Part shown: in pieces, positions 32,597 to 45,040 of the stretch
How the letters are laid out: each line of letters opens with the position of its first letter
Position numbering within the stretch: the stretch's first letter is position 1
Source of the DNA: Thalassia testudinum
Lineage: Eukaryota; Streptophyta; Magnoliopsida; Alismatales; Hydrocharitaceae
Assembly (NCBI GenBank): GCA_037157565.1
Contig: JAZHRO010000013.1
Span: 33,732,501 to 33,796,500, forward strand
Length of the DNA: 64,000 nucleotides
Direction of reading: 5' to 3'
Notes under the pieces: model-generated
Told to the model about the DNA's origin: nothing
The model's input: only the letters and a program-made list of their open reading frames with translations
The model's database searches: none
Translations under genes and position numbers: made by a program

Positions 32597-33177
32597 TGAT
32601 ATTAGAGCATCGGTCCTGAACCATGCCATTCAATATCCCACCCCCAAGACCTCTAAACCCTACACCCCACACCTTATCCTTCTCTCTCCTAATGGCAGCA
32701 GCGTCAGAGCTTGTTAGCGACACCCCCAATGATCGTGTGCAGCAGCGCACACGTGCAATAGCGCCCCTAGCGCGTGTGACAACACTCCCAATGATTATGC
32801 ACGGCTGCCAACATGTGCAACGGCGTTCTTATGTGGTGGCAGCGTGATTGAGCAGCATAGCGACGCTACAAATCTCATCGGTAGCGCGTCAGATCTGGTG
32901 AAAGGCAGTCCAGAATTATTAGCAACGACGTGCAGGAGCTGTGCATGCGTCTGAGGGGCTGGTGGTCCTTCTTTAAGGCTACTTTTTCCTCATATCGTAG
33001 GGAGAGAGACACCTAGATCCCCTTAAGGCCATCTCATGTGCTTTCCCCGCACCCAAGTAAGGCCAACGTTTGTCCAAAGGGGTCTTCTATGAAGATGTAG
33101 ATATGAGTATATCCAATTTAGATCTTTTGATGATTTCTTGGACATAGAAGGTTGATTGAGGCTTCCGCATTGCCAAG

Positions 33178-33929
33178 ATGGCTTCATATGCTTAGTCTGA
33201 GGTAGGATCAGGCTCTCTTTTAGACACCGGGGTACTTAAGAATTCATTTTTTGGTCCTATTGTCGAGTTATGCGAGACCAACTACCCACGATGGTCCTAG
33301 ACTTTCCTTATGACTAATAGGAGTCATAAGAAGATCCACATTCGTACGGATCCAGAGCCCGCATACAAGCTTGGCGCAAATGGCAATTGCAATAGCAACA
33401 ACGCCATGGTTTGTGCATAGCTTATGCAGACAGTTATTCCCCAAATAGGGGATGAGATTATGTATTACGCCATAGAGAAGGAGATGTGGGAGTCCTTGCG
33501 TGACACTTACTTACATGCCAAGAACTCCCCACGGGTGTTTCAGGTATTTTAGAACCTCTTCTACTTACATCAGGAAGGACGCACGCTGCCACAATACTAC
33601 TCCCTCATGAAGGGAATGCTGGAGAGGCATCACTCCTATCTGCCGGGGTGTACTTGTGAGTCCTGGCAGAGCTTTAGGAGGCAGTTGGCAGTCTCCCTTT
33701 CCTTGGCAGGTCTTGGACCTGAGTATATGGCAACCAGAGATCAGATTCTCACCACTCCTGAGCTTCCTACCCTGGAGGAAGCTATAGCAAACCCAGCAAA
33801 GTAGTGGTGCGCACTCCTGCTCCGAACTCTGGTGATTAGACGCCCTTCCGATACACGCACTAGAACTTCGTGCACTTATTGTGGTAAACTTCACCACTTT
33901 GAGGCTACCATGCTGGCAGCAGCATGGTA
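33178..33929 (+). pseudogene. Copia-D gag, cut by the Athila insertion
   Basis: Starts at ATG 33,178 with a serine-rich leader, then ELCETNYPRWS and TDPEPAYKLG, followed by the central gag block SWQSFRRQLAVSLSLAGLGP and DQILTTPELPTLEEAI. It ends in the zinc knuckle start CTYCGKLHHFEA, where the Athila target GGCTA interrupts it at 33,930. The rest of gag continues from about 45,041. Several stops are present. Confidence 0.78.
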
Positions 33930-33934
33930 GGCTA
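33930..33934. repeat. Athila TSD, left copy
   Basis: GGCTA, repeated at 45,036-45,040. Confidence 0.8.
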
Positions 33935-35429
33935 ATGTGCGCGTGGCGCATGTGTTTTGAAGAGTTGTTATAGATTGCGCTTGCGACGTCGGTTTTAAAA
34001 TAAAGAAACCGATGTGAGTCCAAGTGTCGGTCTCAGGGAGGCGTGAAAATCGGATTCTTCTTGTCACTTATTGTCACGAAAATCGTGGGATTTTGCTTGC
34101 GAAAGGGTGTGGGCGAAAAGCGAGAGAGAGAGGGAGAGAGAATAGGGTTAGAATGTCTTCATTCACAACATGCAATTCAAACATAAAAGAGAGCAGGAAA
34201 TTGAATAGAAAATAGCTTCATTTAACATATAACTTTAGTTCATAATTACAACACTAGATGAATGCCTGAACATAAGTAAGGTAAAGCTTAAAAGAAGGAA
34301 AGAGAGAGACAGAGAGGGGACGGCGAGGCAGCCACGGTGGTGGAGAAGGCTCCGTTGGTGGCTCGTCGTCTCCCGCGATTACAAAAGGGCATAAAGGTAG
34401 ATAGAACACTTGCGAGTGGAGTGAATGCCTTGAATGGGTGGTTGGATGGAGTTTATATAGGTAAAAGGGCTTTCTAATTCAAGTATGAACTTTAGCGACG
34501 TCTGGGACGTCGCTAAACCCATACTAAATCCGGCGGTGTAGCCCCCTGCCCACCGGTCACCAGTGCGCGCACGTTCTTCTCCGTGTTCAATCCGTGTGCG
34601 CGGCTTGAGAGTCATCCGATCGAAGATCGGACGGCTAAGGTCTTCACAATGGGCGTGCTCAGATCGCGCCTTGAGTGCACGTGCGCGCGGGCATTGTCGA
34701 CCGATGCGAGCGCGCACGTGGGTGATCGCCGCCTGAGGACGTGCTGCGTGGCACGATCGTCACCCTTCGCGCATGGATCTACGGCCTTAATCAGCCGCGC
34801 CCGCTCGAGCAGCAATTTAGGCAGCGCGCGGGGTCTCGAACGCTCGCTGCTGCCTTTGCGAACAGCCCACAACCCGCTGCGCTACTGGGCCGGATTGTCA
34901 CGTGGAGGAGGCGAGGCGCGCGGGCGTGGAGCACTACAGAGCCGTCTAATGGAGGATCAATGGCCGTGATGCGTCCCTTGGTGGAGGAAGCGGGAGTATG
35001 TTGTGCGCGGATGCGTGGTTTTCAGCTGTCCGATGCATGATCGGACGGCTTAAAGTGGCGCTGCACGATGAAGGGCGGTTGCGGGCGCGGTGAGGATGAC
35101 ACGTGGCGGCCCCATGGCCGTTGATCATCAGATCAACGGTCAGAATTTCTTGGGTCCGTTGCGAGAGCTCCGGATGTCAGATTTGGCCGATTTCGAGTCC
35201 GCTGGACTCCGTTTATCGCTCTGAATCCATCCGTGTGGTCCGATTGCTCATCTGAGGCCAGCTTTGACAAGTACTTATACAAATTGCCATTAATACTGTT
35301 TTATAAGAAATCTTGATGTATGATGCATGCAATGCTCCCATTCTATTTATAATGTGTTATCTGTGCATTTTGTTCTTAAGATGGACCCCATTTAACAGAA
35401 TTATCACCCCAAGATGCAGTGTTGTCATA
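33935..35429 (-). repeat. Athila 3' LTR
   Basis: 1495 bp. It matches 43,594-45,035 but retains about 30 and 50 bp near 34,610-34,640 and 34,695-34,750 that the other copy has lost. On the minus strand it begins TATGACAACACTGCATC and ends CGCGCACAT. Confidence 0.88.
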
Positions 35430-35991
35430 CCCCCATGCTTACTCCTTGCTAGTACCTAGTAAGGTTTATTCTAGCCTTTATTTCCAGTCAGAATTTCAGA
35501 AGTAACTACTTAAACATTTCGTCACTTATCAATAAGAGAAAATATACTAAGATCTTAATCTGCAATGACTAAGTAGCGCCCAGGTGTCTGCCAAAATACG
35601 AATCACCTGAATCCTTGCTTTAATGTATGTATGTATATATTTTTCTCTTATTTTTAGATTTTTTTGGAATTAAGAGTGGGTTGGTAACTTTTTCCGGCTA
35701 CCCAACCCACCAAAAACTCGGACAAAATCTAAGTGCTAAACATCTTAGTGTGAAGATCATGATAGACTCACTCAACGGTAATTTAGACAGACTCCAGGTT
35801 TCTATGCCCCTAGGTGACGGGAAGATGAAGTGTTTTGCCTGAAGGTGTATTTGTTCGATCGGTAGCTTTCTCCCTATGTTTGTTTTAATTGGGGTCAACA
35901 CAAGGATTTTTCCAGTGTATATCTCCCCAGCTTGTACTACTTCCTCGCTTCTTCCTTAAGTGTTTTGGTTCTTTTTATGCAATTATTAAGC

Positions 35992-36222
35992 CGAGCTCTA
36001 GACAACCGACCAATGGGCTGTTAGCCACGATGACTTGCTAGCCATACTCGTGCGGTGAAGTATGGTTTATTTTGTTTTCTTCCTTTTTTTCCCTTTTTTT
36101 TTTGGTAGGTGGCTTCCCTGATCTCAAATTTACCTAGAGGCAATAAAGAAGTGGTCCCGTGGCTGGGCTCTGGACAACCTGCCAATGGGCTGTTACCCAC
36201 GGCAACTTGCCAGCCATACCAC
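35992..36222. repeat. Duplicated 55-bp motif in the Athila 3' non-coding region
   Basis: Two similar blocks, 35,992-36,047 and 36,161-36,222, share CCAATGGGCTGTTA and CAGCCATAC-type cores about 170 bp apart. They lie between the end of pol and the 3' LTR. Confidence 0.75.
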
Positions 36223-37162
36223 CCTAGAGAGTTCATTAACTACCCAATTTCTGTCAGAATCTCTGAGGAGTGAGTCTGTGCAAAAATGTGTGCAGATGCT
36301 TAGACTCAAAGTCTTTTTGAGTTAGAGGGTGAGTTGATAAGTCATATACTTATCACCTTATTTAGTTGGTGTATTAGAGTAGCTTAAGGTTGCAAGGATT
36401 TGAAGCTAAATCCATATTTTAACGGACACCAGGGCTGATTAAGCCTAAAAGCCTGAAAAGTCTAAGTGTTCAAGTTCTTTTTGTATTATTTCCCATTATT
36501 GACAAATTTCTAATGCCTAAGTTTCTTCCTAAATTCAATTTTTTTTTTAATTTTATTCTATTCAGACTGATTAAATGAGCTAAGGATCATGCAATTTACC
36601 ACCCTCCCCCATACTTATGTTGGACAATGTCCTCATTGGCAAATACATGGATGCAACAGGGGTTCAAAATGATATTACCTGAGTGACGTAGGATACCGGA
36701 TCAATTTGAATCCTTTAGGTTACCTCCCAGGAAGCGTTGAGTTTAACGCCTCCAGCTGGGCGGTGCTTTGTGTCATCCCTCAATGAGGGTGACACTCTCC
36801 TTTAGGGGAACCTAGGCTAGGAAGTGTTTCAATCTTTGGCCATTAACTGTAAAAGTGTGCCTAGTGTTCGGATCAACGATTTCAACCGCCCCATTGGAGT
36901 GAGGCTTGACCACCCTAAATGGTCATGTCCACTTGGACCTGAGATTCCCTGGAAAGAGTTTTAGGCAGGCATCAAAAAGCCAGACTTGCTGGTTAGGCTC
37001 AAAGGTCTTTCTATGGATGAGTTAGTCATGGACGGCTTTCATTTTCTCCTTATACAGTTGACTATTCTCAAAGGTGTCTCGACAAATTTCTTCGAGCTTA
37101 GAAAGTTGGAGCATCCTCTGTGCACCAGCTAACTGGGAATCCATGTTACATTGCTTGACAGG

Positions 37163-37944
37163 CTAGTAAGGCCGGTGTTCCAATTCGACAGGAAGGTGGC
37201 AGGCTTTGCCAAAGACCAGGTGATAAGGCGACATGCCTATCGGGGTCTTGAAAGCAGTCCTGTATGCCCACAGGGCATCATCTAATCGTGTGGACCAGTC
37301 TTTCCTATCAGGTCTCACAGTCTTCTGTAAAATGTTCTTAATTTGTCTATTTGAGACCTCGGTTTGCTCATTTGTTTGCAGATGATACGGGGTAGCAATG
37401 CGGTGGTTAACCCCGTATTTTCTAAGTAGGGCATGGAATTGGGAGTGGATAAAATGACTTCCACCATCACTGATCATGGCCTTTGGTATTCTAAACCGGG
37501 AAAAGATGTTTTGTTTAACAAAGTCCATGACAGTCTTATGATTACATCGGCGGGTGACGACGGCTTCAATCCATTTAGAAACATAGTTTACCGAGACTAC
37601 GATGTACTCAAAGCCGTTGGATGGTGGAAAGGGGCCCATAAAATTAATACCCCAAACGTCGAAGATTTTGACAATCAAAATGGGCTGGAGGGGCATCATA
37701 TCTTTTCTGGTTATGGTCCCCAGTGTTTGGCAGTGCGAGCAAGTCTTGGCAAAGTTGTGTGCATTCTTAAATAGGGAAGGCTAGTAAAATTCGGATTGCA
37801 GAACCTTCGCAGCCGTTTTCTTTCCAGAGAAGTGGCCACCACAAGCTTGGTCATGATAGAAAAATAGCACACTCTGAACTTTGTTCTAGGGGATACACCT
37901 CCTGATGATCTGGTTGGCACAAAGGCGAAACAGCATGGGATCAT
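37163..37944 (-). pseudogene. Athila integrase
   Basis: Integrase inserts the element cDNA. The catalytic core reads [11 protein letters not shown] (first Asp), SDGGSHF (second Asp) and [16 protein letters not shown] (Glu), so the DDE triad is present. The zinc-binding N-terminus ([22 protein letters not shown]) is in a different frame at 37,944-37,711. The protein continues to [19 protein letters not shown] and ends at a stop after ELEHRPY, where intact elements usually continue. Confidence 0.85.
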
Positions 37945-39326
37945 CCCAGAAATAGTGCTTGGCCTCGGCCAAGAACCTGTCCCGTTGCTTTCTGGACCAA
38001 CTGTGCGGAGTCTGTCCTACAATCAGGTAGTTGACATAGTCAGCATACCAAGGCAGTTTCTTGTCTTGTACAGCCAGAATGTGTTCATCGGGGAAGGTGT
38101 CAGATAAAGACAGGGAGGGTTCAATGTGGTCTGGGTGAAGTCTAGACAAGTGGTCAGCCACCACATTCTTTGATCCAACTTTGTCACGGATTTCCAGGTC
38201 AAATTCATGCAAGAGCAGGATCCATCTGATGAGCCTGGGCTTCGCGTCCTTTTTAGCCAATAGGTGCCGGATGGCTGAATGGTCAGTATAAATGGTCACG
38301 TGGGATCTCAACAGGTAAGGTCGGAACTTCTCAAGTCTAAAAACAACATCAAGCAATTCTTTTTGTGGCTGTATAATTTTATTGGGCCTCGTCCAACGTT
38401 TTGCTCGCGTAGTTGATCACCATAGGTTTTTTGTCTTGTCTTTGTCCCAGGACAACGCCTATGGCAAGATCTGATGCATCACACATAATCTCAAAGTCCT
38501 GGGACCAATCCGGGGGTTGAAGTATAGGTGCTGTGGAAACTAAGTCCCGAAGGGTGTGATAAGCCTGGATGCAATCAGAGGTCATGTGGAATATGGCGTC
38601 GTTGGCCAGAAGGTCGGTTAAGGGTTTGGAAAGCTTGGAGAAGTCTTTGATGAACCTTCGGTAGAAGCCAACATGTCCCAGAAATGAGCGGATCAGCCGG
38701 ACCGAGCTAGGCGGAGGAAGTTTGGAAATCAAATCAACCTTAGCCCGATCAACCTCAATGCCCCTATGCGATACGATGTGACCGAGGACGATTCCTTCTT
38801 GAACCATAAAATGACTATTTTCCCAACTTAACACCAAATTAACCTCGATACATTGTTTCAGGATTTTCTCCAAGTTGCTCAAATAATGGTCAAATGAATT
38901 CCCAAATACAGAGAAATCATCAATAAAGACCTCCAAGTATTCACCCACCATTTCTGAAAAAATGGCTAGCATGCAACGCTGAAAGGTAGCAGGTGCGTTG
39001 CATAACCCAAACGGCATTCATCGGAATGCAGACGTGCCGTACGGGCAAGTGAATGTGGTCTTCTCTTGATCTTTCGGAGCAATTGCGACTTTGTTATATC
39101 CTGAATATCCATCCAGGAAGCAAAAATACTTTTGCCCTGCTAATCCTTCAAGGATCTGGTCAATGAATGGCAAGGGGAAATGATCTTTCTTGGTTGCTTC
39201 ATTGAGCTTCATGTAATCAATACACACTCGCCATGAGGTGGTGGTGCGGGTGGGGATGGATTCGCCATGCTCATTGGTGATAACGGTGAGCCCGACTTTC
39301 TTTGGAACCACTTGAGTGGGGCTCAC
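37886..39326 (-). pseudogene. Athila reverse transcriptase and RNase H
   Basis: In minus-strand order: WRVCIDYMKLNEATKKDHFP and FLDGYSGYNKVAIAP (39,326-39,018), MPFGLCNAPATFQRCM, the catalytic FIDDFSVFG box and GHVGFYRRFIKDFSKLSKPL (39,017-38,379), then RNase H starting MCDASDLAIGVVLGQ and continuing YTDHSAIRHLLAKKDAKPRL with ADHLSRL (38,356-37,886). The family YxDD is FIDD here, as in many Gypsy RTs. Two stops break an otherwise complete domain set. Confidence 0.88.
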
Positions 39327-40357
39327 CCAGGGGCTACAGAGATAGGATAGATGATGTTGGCATCAAGCCACTTGATAATTTCTTTCTTAACGACCTCCCG
39401 CATATTTAGGTTTAACCGTCTCTGCATCTGGCAGGAGGGTCGTGCCCCATCTTCCAGGTAAATCTTATGAGTGCAATAGGCGGGGCTAATTCCTCTCAGG
39501 TCTGAAATGGTCCATCCAATGGCGACCCGATGTTCTGAAAGGGTCACAGTCAACCTGAGTTCCTGATCCTTGGTTAGATGAGAGTTAATAATCACAGGGA
39601 AAGTTTGGTCAGGTCCCAGGAAGACGTACTTGAGATTCTCAGTTAGTAGCTTTAGTTCAGGTGCGGGTGGAACAACAGTCGAAGGGAAAGGGAAAGGCGG
39701 GAGTTGATCAACATCAATCTCCTCAAATGGTGTTGTTTGATGGTAATCAGCCCTACAGAGGTCCATGGGCGGCGATGGTGACGGGTCAGAGCAGTCGTTA
39801 CAGGATTGGTGGTCTAAGATAGAACTAAGGGTGAGGCATTGAACGAACAAAGGTTCCACAGGATCATACTCCTCAACATAATCGCAATCAAAAGACTTTA
39901 TCGCCCGAAAGATATCCAACTGCATTTTCTTGTCTCCGAAGGCTATTTCCATACATCCCGTGTCATAATCGATGTTCGCCTTAGCCGTATCTAAGAAGGG
40001 TCTACCTAAGATTATGGGTGCGTTCTGTAATTTTTCGGGGACTTCCATGTCAAGCATCAAGAAGTCGACCGGGAAATAGAAGTCCTTGACCCACACGATC
40101 ACATCCTCGACAACCTCCTTTGGGATCTTCACAAATCTATCAGCCAGCTGGATGGTGACAGGTGTGGGTGTCAACTTTCCGAAACTAAATTGGTGGTACA
40201 GGGTTATTGGGATCAGATTGATGTAAGAACCTAAGTCCTGGAGCGCTCTATCAAATGTCATGTCCCCGATATTGCAGGATATCAGGGGTGCTCCTGGGTC
40301 AATTCGCTTGAGCGGAAGGTTGCTTGATATTACGGAACTTACTTGCTCGGAGAGCAC
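39323..40357 (-). pseudogene. Athila aspartic protease and RT N-terminus
   Basis: The 344-codon frame opens near the protease: MTFDRALQDLGSYINLIP, where the active-site DLGA of the family reads DLGS, then ILGRPFLDTAKANID, the flap and second conserved region. After a linker it enters the RT N-terminus RLNLNMREVVKKEIIKWLDA and then stops near the usual PISDSPWVSP position. Confidence 0.83.
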
Positions 40358-40474
40358 AACCTTCCTAGGTGCTTGAGGTCTTGGCTTACATTTGGGTGTA
40401 CAGGCATCCTTTAAAAACTTGGCATAAGCCGGGATGTGCTTAACGGCTTCGAGGAGTGGAATATTAATCTGAAC

Positions 40475-42467
40475 CTACTTAAAGATCTCCAAAAGCTCCT
40501 CAGTTTCCACAACACTTTTCTTCTTCTTGATTGTCTCCAAGGCCTCAAGGTAGGGTGTCTGAACATGGATAGGATCTATTTCTGGGTCCTTGGGTTTTTC
40601 CAGTGCCTCTTTTGAGCCGGGTATTTCAGCTGGTGAAGTCTCGAAGAGAATCGGCCATTTGGGATCCTGGGTTTTGGTGCCGCTTCTCAAGGTTACTGAA
40701 TTCACAGAGGCATTGGGACCATGGGTTGATCCTTGAGAAGACGAGGACGAAGAAGCACCAAACCCAAGGGGTGTTTGTGGGGCTGACTGGACCATGTGAG
40801 CCTGTCCAGGATTGCCCTGGAACCCTTGCGAATTGGGGCCTCTGTTAATCATGTTTCGCAGGTTCAGTTGTGGATAGGAAGGTAGGGATCCTTGTTGTTT
40901 ATAGTCCAAAAGTTGGCTTAACAGTCCCTTTACTAAGGCCATTTCCTCCTGATGTTTCTGGTTCATTTCAGCCATCATTTTATCGGGGTGTCCATTTGGT
41001 TCTGCGGGGGAGGGGTTGCCCTGTTCTGACTGTATGAGGGTCTAACTGGTGGTCCTTACTGATAGGGGAGCAAGTTTGGCTGCTGGTTTGGCCTGGGCTG
41101 GTTCTGGAATTGAGGTGGTTTCTGGTTTATCCAACTAAAGTTGGGGTGATTACACCAGCCAATGTTGTAAGTGTTGGAGAAAGGGTCAAGTTTAGCATAA
41201 CCTTGGACAACTTGTACATCTTCAAGGATAGCAGATGTCGATGGGGAGGGAAGAAAGTAATCAAGGGTTGAGGGAGCAAAGGTCCCTCCCTGGAACGTGG
41301 TCAGGGGTTGTTCCAGGTTCAGTCGACTTAAGGGCTGGACCAGGTCAACATTATGTGCTCCCTTTGCTAGGGAGAAGGTTTGTAATGTATTCTTGGTCTG
41401 GTTCAGTAGCTCGTCAATCTTTTTATCCCCCAATTCCACTCGATCTAGTTTCTTGGCGATGATGTCTATGTCAACCATTCCAGAATTTGCTTGTACCTCA
41501 TAAATCCCGCCACGGGGTTGACTAGATCGGTTAAACTGGGTCATGGAGGCATTGTTGAGCGAATTTTTGCTTATAGACTCAAAGAGCTCAAACGCGCTCT
41601 CCTCATCTTTGTTCAGGAAGTTCCCTCCACATGAGGCATCGATGAAGTTCCATAGGTTGCTGTCCAGACCGTGGTAGAAGATCTGGGCCAATTGCCACCT
41701 TGGTACCTCGTGGCGTGGGCATTTCCTCAAGAGTTCATTAAATCTTTCCCACGCCTCATCGAACTGTTCCCCACCCTAGAGTGTAAAGGTAGTAATGGCT
41801 CTTCTGAGGGCATTGGTCTTTCCTATGGGGAAGAATTTCTTCAAGAATACATGCCTCAGTTCTTCCCAGGTGGTGATGGGTCTACCTAGGGTTCTAAGCT
41901 AGTGGGATGGCTTGTCTCTTAGTGAGAAGGGGAACATCTTAATCAAAACAATGTCAAGTCTAATGTTCCTAGGTTTCACAGTTCGGGCAATCCGATCAGG
42001 ATCCTCTAGGTGCTGGAAGGGGTCCTCATTTGAACTTCCATGAAAGTTGCTCTGAATTAGACTCCAAACATTTGGTTTAGCTCAAAATCATCTCCCCCTT
42101 CGAAGATCCTAAGGTGTGGCTCAACTCGAATAGCGGAAGGGTTATAGAAGTCGCGGAGGGGCCTAGGTTGGTCCTGGAATGGTGGTAGATCAAGTGGCGG
42201 TTGCCCTTTTCGGCCTTGGAAAGGTGGTGGTGGTTGCCCTTGTGGGTTCTGTAACCGGTGTATGGCTTGCATGATAGTGTGGATCTGCTGCTGCTGAAGC
42301 CGGTAGTTTGCGTTAATCTGGGCTTGGATGATGGCCATTGTGTCCGGTGGGGGTTGGTCCTCAACCTCATCTACCCTAGGTTTAGCCATGTTTCTAGCAG
42401 AATCAAGTCGTCTGGATTCCTGTCCCAAAACAAACAACTTGGGATGCAATGAGCGTCTCCCGTGCAT
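40475..42467 (-). pseudogene. Athila gag
   Basis: Pieces at 42,467-42,057 (glutamine/proline-rich N-terminus, ending ELNQMFGV), 41,730-41,056 (FYHGLDSNLWNFIDASCGG, LNKDEESAFELFESIS, NPxF-type block YNIGWCNHPNFSWINQKPP) and 40,978-40,475 (NSVTLRSGT, the pre-protease signature). Stops separate the three. These motifs are characteristic of Athila gag. Confidence 0.83.
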
Positions 42468-42479
42468 ACACTAGAGAAG

Positions 42480-43568
42480 AACAGGAGCGGATGCGGAGGG
42501 CAAAAGATGCGAGAAGTGTGTGTTCAATCAAGCAAACAAGCCTAGTCCTTATGATGTATTCCTTAGGAGACCTAGAAATCTCAAAACGGTGATTAAGTCC
42601 GTAAGCACTGGGCTCCCCTTCCCAAAGCTAATCTGGCCAGGTTGGTTACGAGGGGATTGCAGGGAAGGTTCTTCCTTTGGCTTGCGCCGCTGGTTCCATA
42701 GACCCCACAATCGCGGTCGTTTGACACTACCCCGCAGCCTAGTCACCAGATTCTACAAAGGGAATGAAAGCCAAGTGCCCAGCGAACAAAACCCTACCTC
42801 TCGAGACTTAACCCAGTCCTGCCTAGGGCACGTCTACTCTATTTTAAAGGACTAGGATAGTGCTTATGCTAGGGTTATGTGATGAGGCGTTGATTGGGGT
42901 AGTGCCTCTTGGTTTTCCACATTCAATGTGTGTGTGCTCCTATCAAAACATGATTTTCAAGCAAGGATTTTTTTAGAAGTGGTGTCTTTTAATGTTTTAT
43001 CCTTACTTTAGTGTCTTTTAGGATTGACGTGTCTCAATATTTTCAGACAAGTTTCAGCGGACACGTTAAGTTTTGCACACACTTCAGTGAAAGTAGATTT
43101 CCTTTTATCGTGTAGAGGCTGTAAAATCCTAATGTACTCATCCTAACGATCAAGCAGCTTCTATTAGATGAGTCATTTTTAGGGTTGAGTGGTGCGGCCT
43201 AAGTCAATTCAAGGTGGCTTCGCAAACACCACTCAAAAAGAGAAAAGAACACTCCAAGAATTTATTCAGAATGTTAGAGTATATTTTTTTGTTGGGTGAT
43301 GTGTTAAGGATGTGGGTCAGGCAATTATACACCATGCCAATTTTTTTCAGTTTTATAATTTTTTTAGATCTTCAAGCAAGCAAACAACCATGAGTAAAGA
43401 AATACTTATGACCGATCCTTGTTGCACTTACTCCCTCGTTACCGTCATGAGTTGCACTACTTCGCCGTCCAAGCGTCGAATTCCTGCAACCATCAAGTAA
43501 AAGGAGACAAGGCGTAAGACGATGTGAGCATGGATGTAAAATGGAAGTGACAAAATAAATTCGTTGCT
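42480..43568 (-). other. Athila 5' leader between PBS and gag
   Basis: Roughly 1.1 kb of element leader with no convincing ORF on the sense strand. Leaders of this length are usual in Athila elements. Confidence 0.55.
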
Positions 43569-43586
43569 TCCCTAGTAACGGCGTCA
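43569..43586 (-). other. Athila primer-binding site (tRNA-Asp type)
   Basis: The minus strand reads TGACGCCGTTACTAGGGA just after the 5' LTR. This matches the tRNA-Asp-type site TGGCGCCGTTGCCGGGGA with about four changes. Confidence 0.68.
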
Positions 43587-43593
43587 AAAACTG

Positions 43594-43957
43594 ATGTGCA
43601 CGTGGTGCATGTGTTTTGAAGAGTCGTTATAGCTTTCACTTGCGACGTTGATTTTAAAATAAAGAAACGGATGTGAGTCCGAGTGTCAGTCTCAGGGAGG
43701 CATGAAAACCGGATTCTTCTTGTCACTTATTGTCACGAAAATCATGGGATTTTGCTTGCGAAAAGGTGCGGGTGAAAAGCGAGAGAGAGAGGAAGAGAGA
43801 ATAAGGTTAGAATGTCTTCATTCACAACATGCAATTCAAACATAAAAGAGAGCAGGAAATTGAATAGAAAATAGCTTCATTTAACATGCAAATTTAGATC
43901 ATAATTACAACACTAGGTGAATGCTTGAACATAAGTAAGGTAAAGCTTAAAAGAAGG

Positions 43958-43993
<36 letters not shown>

Positions 43994-45035
43994 GACAAGG
44001 TAGCTACGGTGGTGGAGAAGGCTACGTCGGCGGCTCGTCGTCTCCGGCGATTACAAAAGGGCATAAAGATAGCTAGAAGGGAGATAGAACACTTGCAAGT
44101 GGAGTGAATGCCTTGAATGGGTGGTTGGATGGAGTTTATATAGGCAAAAGGGCTTTCTAATTCAAGTATGGGCTTTAGCGACGTCCGGGATGTCGCTAAA
44201 CCCATAATAAATCCGTCGGTGTAGCCCCCTGCCCACCAGTCACCAGCGCACGCTCGTTCTTCTCCGCGCTCAATCCGTGTGCGCGGCTTGAGAGCCGTCC
44301 GCAACGGGCATGCTCGGATCGCGCCTTGAGTGCGCATACGCACAGGCGTTGTCGAATCTACGACTGTCACCCTTCGTGCGCGAATCTACGACCTTAATCA
44401 GCCACGCTCGCTCGAGCAGCAATTTAGGTAGTGCACGGGGTCTCGAACGCTCGCCGCTGCCTTTGCGAACAATGCACAGCCTGCTGCGCTACTGGGCGGG
44501 ATTGTCGCTCGGAGGAGGCGAGGCGCGCGGGCGTGGAGCACTGCGGAGCCATCCGATGGAGGATCAATGGCCGAGATGCGTCCCTTGGTGGAGGAAGCGG
44601 GAGTATGCTGTGCGCGGATGCATGGTTTTCAGCCATCCGATGCACGATCGGACGGCTTAAAGTGGTTGCGCGATGAAGGGTGGTTGCGGGCGCGGCGAGG
44701 CTGACACGTGGTGGCCCCATGGCCGTTGATCATCAGATCAACAGTCAGAACTTCTTGGGTCCATTGCGGGGAGCTCCAGATGTCAGATTTGGCAGATTTC
44801 GAGTTCGTTGGACTCTGTTCATTGCTCTGAATCCATCCGTGTGATCCGATTGCATATCTGAGGCCTGCTTTGACAAGTACTTATACAAATGGTCATTAAT
44901 ACTGTTTTATAGGCAATCTTGATGTATGATGCATGCAATGCTCCCATTCTATTTATGATGTGTTATCTGTGCATGTTGTTCTTAAGATGGACCCCCTTTC
45001 ACAGAGTTATCACCCCAAGATGTAGTGTTATCATA
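43594..45035 (-). repeat. Athila 5' LTR
   Basis: 1442 bp. Its promoter TATA reads CCTATATAAA on the minus strand at 44,144-44,135. It contains a run of 29 G at 43,963-43,991 (plus strand) that is a short GAGAGGGG in the partner LTR. The right TSD GGCTA follows at 45,036. Confidence 0.88.
43963..43991 (+). repeat. Poly-G tract of 29 bases
   Basis: An unbroken G run inside the Athila 5' LTR. The 3' LTR has AGAGAGGGGAC at the same place. It could be real expansion or a sequencing or assembly artefact. Confidence 0.9.
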
Positions 45036-45040
45036 GGCTA

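Larger units (their letters stand above)
33935..45035 (-). mobile_element. Athila-type Ty3/Gypsy retrotransposon in Copia-D gag
   Basis: An 11.1-kb minus-strand element with LTRs 43,594-45,035 (5') and 33,935-35,429 (3'), flanked by the 5-bp TSD GGCTA. The PBS is of tRNA-Asp type, and a short GGGGG tract precedes the 3' LTR. Gag, aspartic protease, RT, RNase H and integrase follow in Gypsy order on the minus strand. Gag blocks such as NTYNIGWCNHPNFSW are typical of the Athila lineage. Reading frames are long but interrupted at about six places. The region between integrase and 3' LTR, where Athila elements may carry an env-like gene, shows no recognisable ORF. LTR divergence is visible by eye, with two deletions in the 5' LTR. 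Confidence 0.9.

Noticed and set aside
37433..37774. 113-codon plus-strand ORF
   Set aside because: Antisense to the Athila integrase core, which carries the DDE residues.
43894..44660. ORFs of 116-158 codons inside the Athila 5' LTR
   Set aside because: Lie wholly in LTR sequence, include glycine or proline runs from the G29 tract, and differ in the other LTR.
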